A stretch of 64,000 nt of DNA from Paenibacillus phyllosphaerae (GCF_014192105.1 NZ_JACHXK010000003.1:1-64000); one strand, 5' to 3'; counted from the first letter of the stretch, positions 1 to 9,187 are shown. Notes: generated from the sequence alone by a model not told the origin. Numbers and translations are program-made.

Positions 1-87
1 CAAGGACACATCCGTTCTCCCGGCTACCACCATCGTAAGATGCCTATAAAAATAGGCCAACCAGAAAACTCTGGCTGACCTAATAAT

Positions 88-200
88 ACGAAGGACACAT
101 CGAAGACGGCCGCGTCACGAGTCGCGCAAATTTGGGGTGTCCAGAGGGCCATTGCCCTCGGAACCCCCTCGGAGGAGGGGGCTTGGGGGAGGCGAAATAA
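88..200 (+). repeat. Dispersed GC-rich repeat, copy R1 (5'-truncated)
   Basis: This copy holds the 3' half of an element also found at 9264-9605, 25431-25645 and 53325-53625. It shares the core ATCGAAGACGGCC and the following modules CCAGAGGGC and GCCCTCGG, then a run of C and G that can fold back on itself. It ends just upstream of the kduI promoter. The function is unknown and I see no coding capacity. The first 87 bases hold no gene that I can support. Confidence 0.7.
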
Positions 201-203
201 GCC

Positions 204-256
204 TTGCCAATACGTTCACATTGGTTTATATTAAACGTAAATAAACCAATATGAAC
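204..256 (+). promoter_or_regulatory. kduI promoter with long inverted-repeat operator
   Basis: A -35 TTGCCA (204-209) and a -10 TATATT (227-232) are separated by 17 bp. An inverted repeat overlaps the -10. The left arm (214-229) is GTTCA, one base, then ATTGGTTTAT. The right arm (241-256) is ATAAACCAAT, one base, then TGAAC, and the spacer is 11 bp. The arms match perfectly except at the single middle base. This is a strong candidate operator, most simply for the DeoR-type regulator encoded next to it. That assignment is inferred from position only. Confidence 0.75.
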
Positions 257-276
257 TTATAAGGAGCGATTGAACC

Positions 277-1110
277 GTGGAAATCCGTTATGCTTCCCAT
301 CCGAATGAAGTGAAAAGCTTTGATACGTCGCGTCTCCGTCAAGAATTCCTGATCGAAAGCCTATTCGTGCAAGATGAACTCGTCTTGACCTACTCGCATG
401 TGGACCGCTTTATCGTAGGCGGCGTTGTTCCTGTTCAAGGCACGATCCAGCTGGAGGCAGATAAGAAGGAGATGGGCTCCGCATTCTTTCTGGAGCGCCG
501 CGAGCTCGGCGTTATCAACATCGGCGGCAAAGGCACGGTAACGGTCGATGGCACCGTATATAACATGGACAGCAAGGACGGCCTCTATATCGGCCTTGGC
601 GCACAGGAAGTGATTTTCGCTAGCGACGATGCCAGCCAGCCTGCGAAATTCTACCTGAACTCGGCACCTGCGCATAAAAACTATCCGACGACGCGCATTC
701 CGATCAGCGAAGCTTCCCCTAACCACCTGGGCAGCATCACGAACTCGAATGAACGCACGATCTACCGTTATATCCATACTGGCGGCGTACAGAGCTGTCA
801 GCTTGTTATGGGCATGACGCTGCTGAAGCCAGGCAATATGTGGAATACCATGCCTTGCCATACGCATAACCGCCGCTCCGAAGTATACCTGTACTTCGAT
901 ATGCCGCAAGACGGCGTCGTCTTCCACTACATGGGCGAGCCGCAAGAGACGCGCCACCTGGTTGTGCGCAACGAGCAAGCGATCATCTCGCCAAGCTGGT
1001 CGATTCACAGCGGCGTCGGCACGAACAACTACACGTTCATCTGGGGCATGGCGGGCGAGAATCAGATCTTCGAAGATATGGACGCCGTTGCGATGCAGGA
1101 TCTCAAATAA
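277..1110 (+). CDS. kduI: 5-keto-4-deoxyuronate isomerase
   Basis: The product is 277 residues, the usual KduI length. KduI isomerises 5-keto-4-deoxyuronate, the ring-opened product of unsaturated galacturonate released by pectin lyases, to 2,5-diketo-3-deoxygluconate in the cytoplasm. The cupin-like metal site is visible as the segment PCHTHNRRSEVYLYF around residue 195, with H196, H198 and E203, and a later histidine in the segment SIHSG. The GTG start is chosen because AAGGAG lies 10 bp upstream. It is the first gene of a probable kduI-regulator-kduD operon and sits directly below the inverted-repeat operator at 214-256. The family assignment is very secure. Confidence 0.95.
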   Translation: MEIRYASHPNEVKSFDTSRLRQEFLIESLFVQDELVLTYSHVDRFIVGGVVPVQGTIQLEADKKEMGSAFFLERRELGVINIGGKGTVTVDGTVYNMDSKDGLYIGLGAQEVIFASDDASQPAKFYLNSAPAHKNYPTTRIPISEASPNHLGSITNSNERTIYRYIHTGGVQSCQLVMGMTLLKPGNMWNTMPCHTHNRRSEVYLYFDMPQDGVVFHYMGEPQETRHLVVRNEQAIISPSWSIHSGVGTNNYTFIWGMAGENQIFEDMDAVAMQDLK

Positions 1111-1134
1111 GAAGAAATTACAGTTACGAAACGG

Positions 1135-1899
1135 ATGATGGCGATGAACTCCTTAAGACGGCATGAAAAAATAATGGAAGCGCTCTTGGAGCTTAAGGAA
1201 GTGACGGTTAACGAGCTTAGCGAACGGCTTGACGTTACGGGCAAGACGATCCGGGAAGACCTCGCGAAGCTTGAGGAGAAGGGGTTGCTCTTGCGCGTGC
1301 ATGGCGGCGCCGTACTCGCGCAAGGCGATCAGCTGGGCATCCTCTCGCCGAAGGGGGCGTTATCCCGTCACCAGAGCGAGAAGTCCGCGATCGCTGAGCT
1401 TGCCCTTCGTTACATTGAACCTGGCGATATTATCGCGCTTGACGGCGGCAGCACCACGCTCGAGATTGCCCGCCGACTCGATAACTTCCCGCTGACGGTC
1501 GTGACCAACGATCTTCATATTATTGCGGAGCTTGTCCGTAAGGATGAGATCCGGCTCGTCGTGCCGGGCGGATACCGGGTACGCAACATGCTGGCAGGTC
1601 CCGAGGCGGTCTCCTACATTCAAGCCCTTAATATTCGCAAGGCGTTCATTGCCGCTACAGGGGTTCATCTGCAATACGGTTTTACGATCTACACGAATGA
1701 CCTGATCGATTACAAGCGGGCGATTATGACGGCGAGCGAGCAAGTATTCGGAGTCGTGGATCACCATAAACTGGGGCAGAGCGCTTTACGGACGTTTGCT
1801 TCCCTCAGCGAGGTTACGCGGATTCTGACGGACGATGGTTGTCCGCCCGACCTCGCAGCGCAATTCCGTTCCGCAGGCATCGATATCGAATACGAATAG
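1135..1899 (+). CDS. DeoR-family transcriptional regulator
   Basis: This is a cytoplasmic repressor-type protein of about 254 residues. The N-terminal DeoR helix-turn-helix (residues about 6-60) contains VTVNELSERLDVTGKTIRED, and the typical LLRVHGGAV wing follows. The C-terminal DeoRC sensor domain includes DGGSTTLEIA and VVTNDL, as in regulators that bind phosphorylated sugars. Three closely spaced ATG codons (1135, 1138, 1144) could serve as the start, and the ribosome binding site is weak. The gene lies 24 bp after kduI and 21 bp before kduD. It probably controls this operon through the 43-bp inverted repeat at 214-256. The ligand is unknown; a hexuronate catabolite such as KDG or KDG phosphate is a guess from context. 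Confidence 0.9.
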   Translation: MMAMNSLRRHEKIMEALLELKEVTVNELSERLDVTGKTIREDLAKLEEKGLLLRVHGGAVLAQGDQLGILSPKGALSRHQSEKSAIAELALRYIEPGDIIALDGGSTTLEIARRLDNFPLTVVTNDLHIIAELVRKDEIRLVVPGGYRVRNMLAGPEAVSYIQALNIRKAFIAATGVHLQYGFTIYTNDLIDYKRAIMTASEQVFGVVDHHKLGQSALRTFASLSEVTRILTDDGCPPDLAAQFRSAGIDIEYE

Positions 1900-1920
1900 A
1901 AGGTAAGGGAGATAGCAGCG

Positions 1921-2673
1921 ATGAGCTTATTTGATCTTACAGGCAAAAAAGCGCTGGTCACAGGCGCATCAGGCGGTCTTGGACAAGCGATGGCGATCGG
2001 CCTAGCCGAAGCAGGCGCGGATATTATCGCCGTCTCTTCTTCGGAAGCGCAAGAAACGGTCCGTCTCGTGCGGGAACTCGGCCGCAACGCGGAACTGATC
2101 GCAGCAGACCTGAGCAACGAAGAGGTGCTGGAAGGCGTCGTTGCGCAAGCAACTGAATTTTTCGGCGGCATCGATGTGCTCGTGAACAATGCGGGCATTA
2201 TCCGCCGCACGCCGGCAGCCGAGCATTCGTGGAAGGATTGGCACGATGTCGTGTCGCTGAACCTCGACTCGGTGTTCTTCCTCTCCCAGCTTGTCGGCAA
2301 GCAGATGCTTGAGCGCGGCAGCGGCAAAATTATTTCCATTGCTTCGATGCTCACTTACCAAGGCGGCATCAATGTGCCAGGCTACACAGCCAGCAAGCAT
2401 GGCGTAGCGGGCATTACCAAAGCGCTCGCTAACGAATGGGCAGGCCGCGGCGTGCAGGTGAACGCGATTGCTCCAGGCTACATGACGACGAACAACACAG
2501 CGCCGATCCTTGCGGACGAAGCGCGCTACAAGTCCATCACGGACCGCATTCCGGCAGCCCGTTGGGGAACGCCGGACGACTTGAAGGGGCCGGTCGTATT
2601 CCTGGCTTCCTCGGCGTCGGATTACATGAACGGCCATGTGCTCAATGTCGACGGCGGCTGGCTCGCCCGATAA
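1921..2673 (+). CDS. kduD: 2-dehydro-3-deoxy-D-gluconate 5-dehydrogenase
   Basis: This classical short-chain dehydrogenase of 250 residues has the cofactor motif TGASGGLG at residues 14-21, NNAG at 89-92 and the catalytic S142, Y155 and K159 in the segment YTASK. KduD reduces 2,5-diketo-3-deoxygluconate to 2-keto-3-deoxygluconate with NAD(P)H, the step after KduI. The neighbouring kduI makes this assignment stronger than for an isolated SDR. The KDG kinase and aldolase that would follow are not in the window. The ribosome binding site is AAGGTAAGGGAG just upstream. Confidence 0.92.
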   Translation: MSLFDLTGKKALVTGASGGLGQAMAIGLAEAGADIIAVSSSEAQETVRLVRELGRNAELIAADLSNEEVLEGVVAQATEFFGGIDVLVNNAGIIRRTPAAEHSWKDWHDVVSLNLDSVFFLSQLVGKQMLERGSGKIISIASMLTYQGGINVPGYTASKHGVAGITKALANEWAGRGVQVNAIAPGYMTTNNTAPILADEARYKSITDRIPAARWGTPDDLKGPVVFLASSASDYMNGHVLNVDGGWLAR

Positions 2674-2789
2674 TAAACGTTTACCAGAAGCGGAATGCTG
2701 CACGTACAACCATGAGGTTGGACATGCGGCATTTTGTTTTCTCCAGCGGATTGGTTTGCATGTAAGCTTTCGCATGCGGCATCCAATAC

Positions 2790-2818
2790 TTCCAAATACG
2801 CCGTGAATGCGCTATAGT
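2790..2818 (+). promoter_or_regulatory. Candidate promoter of cardiolipin synthase gene
   Basis: TTCCAA (2790-2795) and TATAGT (2813-2818) are separated by 17 bp. The -10 is good and the -35 poor. The promoter lies inside the longest open frame and therefore supports a start codon downstream of it, at 2855. Confidence 0.45.
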
Positions 2819-2854
2819 GGTCTCATCTACAAGGAATTGGGGTGCCGAGTTGGC

Positions 2855-4300
2855 ATGGCCTGGTATGAACACTTAAGCACATTCGTATTAATCATTAACT
2901 TTTTGCTCGCTGCAGCCGTCATTTTCTTGGAGCGGCGCAATGTTGGGGTCACCTGGGCATGGCTTATGGTCCTGGTACTTATCCCAGTCGTCGGTTTTAT
3001 CCTGTATTTGATTTTTGGGCAGAACCTGAGCAAGGTGAAGCTGTATAAATTAAGCCGTGAAACGACGATGGTCATCAAAGCGATTGTGGAAGGACAACGT
3101 CGGGCTTACTTGCAGCATGACATCCACTTCCATGATGAAGCGATGATCCCGTACAGCGATCTGATCTACATGAACTTGTCGAGCGGCTTCGCCTTGTATA
3201 CGCAAGATAATGATGTCGAGATCTATACGGACGGCAACGATAAATTCGATGCCTTGATCGCGTCAATTCAGGAAGCCAAGCAACATGTACATTTGATGTA
3301 TTATATCGTCAGGGACGACGTGATCGGCAGACGGCTGATGGCCGCGCTGGTCGAGAAGGCGAAAGAAGGCGTCGAGGTGCGTTTTCTGTACGATCACATC
3401 GGCAGCACCCGCCTTCGCAGCTCGTATTTCAGCGAGCTGCTGCTCGCTGGAGGAATGGTCGCTTCCTTCTTCCCTTCGAAGATCCCGTTCTTGAACTTCC
3501 GGGTCAACTACCGCAACCATCGGAAGCTGGCTATTATCGATGGCAACGTCGGTTTTATCGGCGGATTCAACATCGGGGACGAGTATTTGGGATTGAGCGA
3601 ACGTTTCGGTTATTGGCGGGATACCCATCTTCGGTTGAAGGGCAGCTCCGTGCTGCAGATGCAGGCTCATTTTCTGATGGATTGGAATTTGGCCTCGAAC
3701 GTCGAAGTCTCGGAGAACCCGATGTACTTCCCGGTCGTTCCGACGGCAGGCACCGTTGGCGTCCAGATTGTGTCGAGCGGTCCGAGCAATACGGCGGAGC
3801 AGATCAAGAACGCGTATATCAAAATGATCCACGCCGCGAAGGAATTCATCTACATTCAGACACCGTACTTTATTCCAGATGAAAGCGTGCTGACCGCGCT
3901 GCGCCTTGCCGCCCTGTCGGGAGTGAACGTCGTCCTGATGATACCAGCGGTGCCCGACCATAAGATGGTCTACTGGGCATCGTACTCGTATCTGGGCGAT
4001 CTGCTTGCAGCTGGGGGCCGCTGCATGCTGTATGAGCGGGGCTTCCTGCACGCCAAGACGATCGTGGTCGACGGCAAGATCGCATCAGTCGGTACGGCGA
4101 ACGTCGACATCCGAAGCTTCAAGCTAAACTTCGAGGTGAACGCGATCATTTATGACAGTACCACTACTGAGCGATTAAAGCAGATTTTCGAGACGGATAT
4201 GTTCACTAGCCGCGAGCTGACGATGGAGATCTACGAGCAGCGATCGCGGCTGCAGCGTTTCAAGGAGTCGTTCACTCGGCTGCTGTCGCCAATTCTATAA
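2855..4300 (+). CDS. cls: Cardiolipin synthase
   Basis: This membrane enzyme condenses two phosphatidylglycerol molecules into cardiolipin and glycerol. Starting at ATG 2855 (MAWYEHLSTF) it has 481 residues, the normal bacterial Cls length. Two N-terminal membrane helices span about residues 9-29 and 36-57. Two phospholipase-D HxKxxxxD motifs are present, NHRKLAIIDG in the middle and HAKTIVVDG near the C-terminus, each followed by the expected GG or GT segment. The frame is open upstream to 2807, but a candidate promoter lies between that point and 2855 and GGGGTG sits 10 bp before 2855. It appears to be a single-gene transcript unrelated to the sugar genes around it. Confidence 0.93.
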   Translation: MAWYEHLSTFVLIINFLLAAAVIFLERRNVGVTWAWLMVLVLIPVVGFILYLIFGQNLSKVKLYKLSRETTMVIKAIVEGQRRAYLQHDIHFHDEAMIPYSDLIYMNLSSGFALYTQDNDVEIYTDGNDKFDALIASIQEAKQHVHLMYYIVRDDVIGRRLMAALVEKAKEGVEVRFLYDHIGSTRLRSSYFSELLLAGGMVASFFPSKIPFLNFRVNYRNHRKLAIIDGNVGFIGGFNIGDEYLGLSERFGYWRDTHLRLKGSSVLQMQAHFLMDWNLASNVEVSENPMYFPVVPTAGTVGVQIVSSGPSNTAEQIKNAYIKMIHAAKEFIYIQTPYFIPDESVLTALRLAALSGVNVVLMIPAVPDHKMVYWASYSYLGDLLAAGGRCMLYERGFLHAKTIVVDGKIASVGTANVDIRSFKLNFEVNAIIYDSTTTERLKQIFETDMFTSRELTMEIYEQRSRLQRFKESFTRLLSPIL

Positions 4301-4316
4301 TCCGAGTAATCGCGTC

Positions 4317-4366
4317 AGAGGGCTTTCCCTTTCATGCATCGTTATGATGTCGGGAGAGCTCTTTTT
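4317..4366 (+). terminator. Intrinsic terminator after cls
   Basis: The stem pairs AGAG at 4317-4320 and CTTTCCC at 4323-4329 with GGGAGAG and CTCT at 4352-4362, leaving a GG bulge. TTTTT follows. Confidence 0.7.
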
Positions 4367-4396
4367 GCCGTTTAAAGGGGCCGCGACTGGCGCGGA

Positions 4397-4425
4397 TTGC
4401 GATTCGGCCTGCAATTTTGTATAGT
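4397..4425 (+). promoter_or_regulatory. Promoter of the intracellular GH53 gene
   Basis: TTGCGA (4397-4402), a 17-bp spacer and TATAGT (4420-4425) form a good sigma-A-type promoter. It lies 74 bp before the start codon at 4499, and GGAGGAGG precedes that codon. Confidence 0.65.
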
Positions 4426-4498
4426 GGACTGCGAATGTAAGTTGATTAGCTGTGCATACGCAATCGGCGATGACAAGCGATAGGAGGAGGCGATCGAC

Positions 4499-5632
4499 AT
4501 GAAGCAGGCGTTTATTAAAGGCGCGGATATCTCGATTCTGAACGAATTGGAATCGTTGGGCGGCGCCTATTACCTGGATCAGGAGCAGAAGGATTTATTG
4601 GAAATTTTGCGATTGAAAGGACTTAACTGCGTCCGCCTTCGACTATGGGTGAACCCGTACGACGAATCGGGCCATCCTTATATGGGCGGGACGAATGACC
4701 TGAAGACGACGCTCGAGCTGGCCAAGCGGGCCAAAGCGCAGGGGCTTGCGGTTATGCTCGATTTTCATTACAGCGACTTCTGGGCCGATCCGAAGAAACA
4801 GATCAAGCCTAAGGCATGGCAGTCGTTAACGGGCGAGCAGCTTGAGGAGCAGGTATACCGCTATACGCAAGAAGTGTTGGCGGCGTTCGCGGCGAACGAA
4901 GTGCTGCCGGAGCTGGTGCAGATCGGCAATGAGACCACGAACGGCACGCTGTGGCCGGACGGCCAGACGCCGAAGTATCATTTTGAAGAGAAACGGTTCG
5001 TCGAGACGGATGCCGGCGAGTGGAAAGCTGCCTTCGATCGGCTGGCTCGTCTGTTGCAGGCTGGCGTACGCGCGGCGAGAGAAGCAGGACCGATTCGCGT
5101 CATTCTGCACCTGGATGCTGGCGGCTCTAACGTTCTGTATCGGACATGGTTCGATGAGATGGCCGCGCGGCAGGTCGATTACGACATTATCGGACTTTCC
5201 TATTATCCAATCTGGCACGGCAGCCTGGATGATCTAAGCTTCAATATGCGCGATATTAGCGAACGCTACGGCAAGGAGGTGCTGGTCGTCGAGACGGCCT
5301 ATGGCTTCACGGCGGACAGCCCGTCAGGCGCGGATATTTTCACCGAAGAATCGGCCAAGATTGGCGGCTATCCGGCTACCGTCGAAGGACAAGCGCAGTT
5401 TCTGCATGACTTGATGACGACCGTGCAGCAGGTACCCGGCGGCAAGGGGCTTGGCATCGTCTACTGGGAGCCGGCATGGCTGCCGGTGAAAGGCACCAGC
5501 TGGGCGAGTCCTGCGGGCATGCAATATTGCAACGATATCGCGGAGATGGGCAATCATTGGGCGAACCAAGGCTTGTTCGATTTTGGCGGCAATGCCCTCG
5601 CATCCTTAGACGTATTCCGGAAGTTCGAATAA
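4499..5632 (+). CDS. GH53 endo-beta-1,4-galactanase without signal peptide
   Basis: This GH53 enzyme hydrolyses beta-1,4-galactan, the side chain of rhamnogalacturonan I. The 377 residues are almost wholly catalytic barrel. E145 in QIGNETTNG is the expected acid/base and E265 in VVETAYGF the nucleophile. FHYSDFWADP and the conserved YWEPAW near the C-terminus also fit the family. The protein starts directly with MKQAFIKGADISI and shows no signal peptide or membrane helix, so it probably acts in the cytoplasm on imported galacto-oligosaccharides. That is unusual, because family members are normally secreted; the secreted paralogue is at 13350. The AUG has a GGAGGAGG ribosome binding site. A terminator follows, so it is likely a monocistron. 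Confidence 0.93.
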   Translation: MKQAFIKGADISILNELESLGGAYYLDQEQKDLLEILRLKGLNCVRLRLWVNPYDESGHPYMGGTNDLKTTLELAKRAKAQGLAVMLDFHYSDFWADPKKQIKPKAWQSLTGEQLEEQVYRYTQEVLAAFAANEVLPELVQIGNETTNGTLWPDGQTPKYHFEEKRFVETDAGEWKAAFDRLARLLQAGVRAAREAGPIRVILHLDAGGSNVLYRTWFDEMAARQVDYDIIGLSYYPIWHGSLDDLSFNMRDISERYGKEVLVVETAYGFTADSPSGADIFTEESAKIGGYPATVEGQAQFLHDLMTTVQQVPGGKGLGIVYWEPAWLPVKGTSWASPAGMQYCNDIAEMGNHWANQGLFDFGGNALASLDVFRKFE

Positions 5633-5642
5633 CGCATACGAC

Positions 5643-5674
5643 GCCCTTTCCCGCATGCAGGAGAGGGCTTATTT
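5643..5674 (+). terminator. Terminator after intracellular GH53 gene
   Basis: GCCCTTTC (5643-5650) pairs with GAGAGGGC (5661-5668) through one G-U pair, and TTATTTT follows. Confidence 0.7.
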
Positions 5675-5849
5675 TCGCTTGAAATAGAATGAAACGCGCT
5701 GCGCCAACGAAGACGGCAAAAGCCGATTTACCTTATAGGGGCAAATCGTGGAATTAGTATCGCTTTTCGTTGCTCGGCATCTCTGTCGCATATCGCGTCT
5801 TCCGTGTACAATAATAAGATTACCTACATTAGGATTGGACAACTTGCCA

Positions 5850-7577
5850 ATGAAGAGATACATTCCGTTCACCTATAAAATGATGGTTCCTTATCTGATA
5901 CTTGTGCTATTAACGGATATTGTCATCGGTTATATCTCGTACTCGATGCTGATCGCATCCAGGACGGAGATGGCGGAGACGAACATCCGGGCGGCCATGG
6001 AGCAGTCCAAGAATAATATGAAGTACAAAATGGATGAGGTGCAGCGCATATCCGATACGCTGTTCAGCAGCCTTCCGTTCCAGCGGGCCATCCAGACGCA
6101 GGGCGACGCGTTCGATATTTACCTGACGATGATGGACGAGATTGTCCCTCAGTTGCAAGCTCCGCTGAAATTATACGGGAGCCGAATCCGGCTGATGCTA
6201 TACTCGAAGAACCCGTCGCTCAACGTAGTCGAGGGCGAAGATGTGAGCATGCCGATCAAACGGAGCGATTATTACATCCTGAATGCGCAATCCATTGCCG
6301 ACCGCGCTTGGTATCAGCAGCTTCAGAACTTTAACGTCGACAACATTTGGCAGCAGGTGGATACGGATGAGAAGCTGGAGAACTTGTCGCATATCCGCAA
6401 GCTGGTTACTTATAGCGATTATGTCACGGTTATCGGCTATGTGCGAATTACGACCCGACTGGATGAGCTGCTCGGCGATTTCGATGCTTTTCCGGTGGAA
6501 CAGGGCATAATTCTTCAGCTTCAAGAGTCCGTGACGGGCAAGATGGTGTTCCAACGCGGCGAGGCCGATAAATCCATTGATAGCAAGGACTACTTGAGCC
6601 TGGTCGTCACAATACCCGGAACGGGTTACCAGATCCAGACCCTTGTGCCTTATACCTACTTGAAGCAAGATGCGGCGAAGCTTCGGGCGTCGATTATGAT
6701 GGTATGCGCGGTCAGCTTTGCCGTTATGGCCTTCATCGGGTTCATCGTGGCCAGGCTGTCAGGCCGAAAAATGGGACGGATCATTAAGATGCTGCGCGCC
6801 TTCCAGGATGGAAGCTTCCAGAAGCGGCTGCCGATAACCGGCAATGACGAGTTCGTTCAGATCGCCGATGCGTTCAACGTGATGGCCGCCAATATTCAGG
6901 AGCTCATCAACACCGTCTATGTGGAAGGGCTGCAGAAGAAACAGGCTGAGCTAGAGGCGCTGCAGGCCCAAATTAACCCGCATTTTCTGTACAATACATT
7001 GTCGACGATCAACTCGTTGGCGAATCTAGGCGAGACGCAGAAGGTGACCGAGATGGTCAAAGGCGTGGCCAAATTCTACCGGCTTACCTTGAACCAAGGC
7101 AAAACGCTCATCCCGCTCGGCAAGGAGGTCGAGCAGGTGGAAACGTATCTCGATATTCAGCGGGTCAAATATGCCGATGCATTCTCCGTCTATCTGAATA
7201 TCGATCCACGTCTGGAGAAGATGACGATCATTAAGCTGATTCTGCAGCCTTTCGTCGAGAACATTTTCAAGCATGCCTGGTTCGGCGGAAGAATCGCGAT
7301 CCGAATTTCCGGCAAGCTCGTTGGCCGCAATGTCGAGCTGAAGGTCATCGACAACGGAATCGGCATGAAACCCGAGGTCGTCAAGGGATTGCTTGTTGGT
7401 CCGAGCCACTCTGGCGGTTACGGGCTTAAGAATGTGAACGAGCGGATTAAGCTTCGTTATGGTGATGAATACGGCGTGCAGATCAAGAGTATATATGGCG
7501 GCGGTACGGCAGTCATTCTCCTTCTTCCGGCTGTAGAGGAGCACGAGGAAGAAGCGGAACAAGCGAAGGACGCTTAA
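5850..7577 (+). CDS. YesM-type sensor histidine kinase (galactan module)
   Basis: This membrane sensor kinase has about 575 residues. A first membrane helix lies near residues 12-34 and is followed by an extracellular sensor region of roughly 240 residues. A second helix at about 277-304 leads to a HAMP domain, the His_kinase domain with QINPHFLYNTLSTI (phosphorylated H378) and a C-terminal ATPase with VIDNGIGMKPE and SGGYGLKNVNERI. The frame is open to 5748, but the start at 5850 (MKRYIPFTYKMM) is preferred. A -10-like TACAAT (5807-5812) and a weak AGGATTGG precede it, and the upstream residues are not membrane-like. It pairs with the response regulator 40 bp downstream. By analogy with YesM/YesN it probably senses an extracellular oligosaccharide, possibly through the adjacent binding lipoprotein. 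Confidence 0.93.
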   Translation: MKRYIPFTYKMMVPYLILVLLTDIVIGYISYSMLIASRTEMAETNIRAAMEQSKNNMKYKMDEVQRISDTLFSSLPFQRAIQTQGDAFDIYLTMMDEIVPQLQAPLKLYGSRIRLMLYSKNPSLNVVEGEDVSMPIKRSDYYILNAQSIADRAWYQQLQNFNVDNIWQQVDTDEKLENLSHIRKLVTYSDYVTVIGYVRITTRLDELLGDFDAFPVEQGIILQLQESVTGKMVFQRGEADKSIDSKDYLSLVVTIPGTGYQIQTLVPYTYLKQDAAKLRASIMMVCAVSFAVMAFIGFIVARLSGRKMGRIIKMLRAFQDGSFQKRLPITGNDEFVQIADAFNVMAANIQELINTVYVEGLQKKQAELEALQAQINPHFLYNTLSTINSLANLGETQKVTEMVKGVAKFYRLTLNQGKTLIPLGKEVEQVETYLDIQRVKYADAFSVYLNIDPRLEKMTIIKLILQPFVENIFKHAWFGGRIAIRISGKLVGRNVELKVIDNGIGMKPEVVKGLLVGPSHSGGYGLKNVNERIKLRYGDEYGVQIKSIYGGGTAVILLLPAVEEHEEEAEQAKDA

Positions 7578-7617
7578 TGGAATACGCCGTAAGAGCGACA
7601 GGGGGAACGATGCAGCG

Positions 7618-9174
7618 ATGAATATCTTATTGGTGGATGATGAAGCGGTTGATCTGGAGTGGCTTCGCCGCAGGGTTGCGGGCAGCGGCTTGAACTTGAA
7701 CGTGGTTGGTACGGCGAACAGCGGATTTGCGGCGCTAGAATTGCTGGAGAGCACGCATGTCGATATTATTTTGTCCGATATCCGCATGCCGATTATGACG
7801 GGGATCCAGTTTGCCCGTAAAGTGAAGGAGATCTACCCGCATATTCAGATCGTCTTTATTAGCGGCCATGAGGATTTCGGCTATGCCAAGGAAGCGCTCC
7901 AAATCAATGCCGCCGGCTATTTGCTCAAGCCGGTTGACGACGAGGAATTGTACCAGCAGCTGGCTTCGCTTAGCACGAAACTGCAGCGGGAACGCGAGAA
8001 GGACCGTTCGTTCAGCGAAGCGCTCTCGCTGGTCAGCCAGGAACTGCTGCTGCGTTGGTTCCATGACATTGACCCGCAGCAGGTCGAACCGCATATCCGC
8101 GACCATCTCACGCCGCTGCTCGTAGTCGGCGCGGCGGTGGCGATAATCGAGATCGATGATCTGGAATGGCGCGTCACGGACGAAGAGCGGCAACAAATGA
8201 TTCTTGACATTGAAGGTTTAATCAAAGCTTATGGCGAGAACAATCGACTCGGCACGCTGCTGATGAACCGGAGCATCCGGGTCGTTGTCTTGTCCGCGCT
8301 GCCGGAAGACAGCTTCACAGCCCGTCTCGAGGAATTGATCCATACGATACGCCATACGTCGCCGTTGACCATCACGATCGGCATCGGGAAGTACACCCAT
8401 GAGATCGGTCAACTCCACGAATCGTACCGTCAAGCCCAAGCAGCGCTCAGCGCCAAGTGGTTGCTGGGCAAAAACCGTATTATCCGGGAAGCAGCGGATT
8501 CGGGGGCGAAGCCGGCTTTCGTGGCGTCGTATGACGAAATTGTAGGCCGGATGCTGCAAGCCATTCTGGAATACGATTTGGTCACCATCGACGATTGCCT
8601 GATGCAGCTGTTCCAGCGCGACGTCTACGTGACGCGCAAGAGCGATATTTACGATCTTATTATCCGCATTACGTCTAAGCTTCACGCCGATCTGCAGCGG
8701 CAGGACGAGAATCTGTACGAGCTGCTGCGCTGGGAATCCCAACAGCCCGAGGTGCTGTTCCAGTTCGAGACGATGGGGGATGTGCTGTCTTGGCTGCGCA
8801 GACGCTTCTTCGAATTATCGGAACTGCTCTATGTGAAGAAACAGCGGCAGAAACGCAAAATTATTGAAGAGATTATTAAGTATGTCGAAGATAATCTCGA
8901 GCAGCGGATCACGCTCAAGGAAGTCGCGGCGCACTTCGATTTTACGCCGAATTACCTTGGCCATCTGTTCAAGGAAGAGACGGGCACCCATTTCAGCGAC
9001 TTCTTGAACGATGCCCGAATGAAACGCATTTGCGAGCTGCTGATGAACCCGACGCTGAAGATCTACGAAATCGCCGAACGCGTCGGCTACAAGAACATCA
9101 TCTACTTCAACCGCCAGTTCAAGCAATCGACCGGCATGTCGCCGGGCGAGTATCGGAAGAAATATAAGGTCTAG
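7618..9174 (+). CDS. YesN-type response regulator, AraC output (galactan module)
   Basis: The protein has 518 residues. The N-terminal receiver domain carries D7 and D8, phospho-acceptor D54 in ILSDIRMPIMTG, and the conserved lysine in YLLKPVDD. The middle region is a long linker of the kind common to YesN proteins. The C-terminal AraC double helix-turn-helix includes ITLKEVAAHFDFTPNYLGHL and the end motif TGMSPGEYRKKY. It is coupled to the kinase at 5850 and probably activates the transporter and hydrolase genes downstream. A terminator follows immediately, so the transporter genes have their own promoter. The regulated promoter itself cannot be identified from sequence alone. Confidence 0.93.
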   Translation: MNILLVDDEAVDLEWLRRRVAGSGLNLNVVGTANSGFAALELLESTHVDIILSDIRMPIMTGIQFARKVKEIYPHIQIVFISGHEDFGYAKEALQINAAGYLLKPVDDEELYQQLASLSTKLQREREKDRSFSEALSLVSQELLLRWFHDIDPQQVEPHIRDHLTPLLVVGAAVAIIEIDDLEWRVTDEERQQMILDIEGLIKAYGENNRLGTLLMNRSIRVVVLSALPEDSFTARLEELIHTIRHTSPLTITIGIGKYTHEIGQLHESYRQAQAALSAKWLLGKNRIIREAADSGAKPAFVASYDEIVGRMLQAILEYDLVTIDDCLMQLFQRDVYVTRKSDIYDLIIRITSKLHADLQRQDENLYELLRWESQQPEVLFQFETMGDVLSWLRRRFFELSELLYVKKQRQKRKIIEEIIKYVEDNLEQRITLKEVAAHFDFTPNYLGHLFKEETGTHFSDFLNDARMKRICELLMNPTLKIYEIAERVGYKNIIYFNRQFKQSTGMSPGEYRKKYKV

Positions 9175-9187
9175 GATATGGCCGTTC

